From: Planctomycetota bacterium
GTDB taxonomy: Bacteria; Planctomycetota; Planctomycetia; Gemmatales; Gemmataceae
Reading direction: 5' to 3'
Assembly: GCA_018970845.1 (NCBI GenBank)
Contig: JAGWVO010000222.1
Span: 1-6,198, forward strand
Length of the DNA stretch: 6,198 nt
Part shown: positions 6,083 through 6,198 of the stretch, one piece after another
Layout of the letters: the number at the start of each line of letters is the position of its first letter
Position numbering within the stretch: the stretch's first letter is position 1
Translations under genes and position numbers: made by a program
The notes under the pieces: model-generated
What the model saw: the letters and a program-made list of their open reading frames with translations, nothing else
Databases searched by the model: none
Told to the model about the DNA's origin: nothing

Positions 6083-6108
6083 TTTTCAACTGTAAGCACT
6101 GTTGAAAA
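6083..6108. repeat. 26-bp near-perfect inverted repeat in an AT-rich tail
   Basis: The arms TTTTCAAC (6083-6090) and GTTGAAAA (6101-6108) are exact reverse complements. After one T-T mismatch, GT pairs with AC around a 4-nt centre AAGC. It lies 51 bp after the esterase stop, inside an AT-rich patch that contrasts with the GC-rich genes. The T-run is on the 5' arm and the A-run on the 3' arm, the reverse of an intrinsic terminator, so an operator for a dimeric repressor is a more natural reading. The rest of 6032-6198 shows no convincing gene or strong terminator. Confidence 0.5.
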
Positions 6109-6198
6109 CGGCATACCTGCGCCGAACCATCCCAGCCAATCAACCCGGCTATGGGAAAACGCGCATGTGGATTCAGCCGCGCCACTCCCGGCGACCCG

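Noticed and set aside
5829..6185. Open frame on the - strand across the esterase 3' end and the right intergenic region
   Set aside because: It overlaps the well-supported esterase gene, has a low-complexity Arg/Ser/Pro composition and shows no recognisable motif or ribosome site.
6151..6198. Possible start of a new + strand gene at ATG 6151 or 6165
   Set aside because: Only 11-16 codons are visible before the window ends, the ribosome sites are poor and nothing is recognisable.

Overview
The window looks like a piece of chromosome from a high-GC Gram-negative bacterium, most likely a planctomycete. That placement is inferred from three things: an SGNH sialate O-acetylesterase-like protein with a GWND-type block III, an uncharacterised secreted protein of a style I associate with planctomycetes, and an arabinose-5-phosphate isomerase that implies Kdo/LPS synthesis. 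No 16S rRNA or other taxonomic marker is present, so the phylum is a judgement and not a reading.

Left part (1-3132, + strand): the 3' end of a prephenate dehydratase gene (pheA), a type I-beta DAHP synthase (aroF), triosephosphate isomerase (tpiA) and an arabinose-5-phosphate isomerase with SIS plus two CBS repeats (kdsD). These are intact housekeeping genes with all expected catalytic residues. They join the entry and a late step of aromatic amino acid synthesis to triose-phosphate and Kdo-precursor metabolism. The 101-bp tpiA-kdsD gap holds a nested inverted repeat.

Middle part (3144-5007, - strand): an uncharacterised exported 437-residue protein and, upstream of it in the same direction, a methionine sulfoxide reductase B (msrB) that may be made as a lipoprotein, a cytosolic protein, or both. 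The pair runs head-on into kdsD. The two stop codons are 11 bp apart and sit inside one imperfect hairpin that could serve both strands.

Right part (5008-6198): a 91-bp divergent intergenic region, then an exported SGNH/SASA-type carbohydrate esterase on the + strand, then a 167-bp non-coding tail that is AT-rich over about 6055-6108 and contains a strong near-palindrome. I found no tRNA, rRNA, CRISPR, insertion sequence, phage gene or sign of recent transfer.

Overall this is an ordinary core-genome region. The parts least explained by known biology are the 437-residue secreted protein, the msrB start region, the altered active-site blocks of the esterase, and the inverted repeats at 1962-2002, 3118-3145 and 6083-6108.
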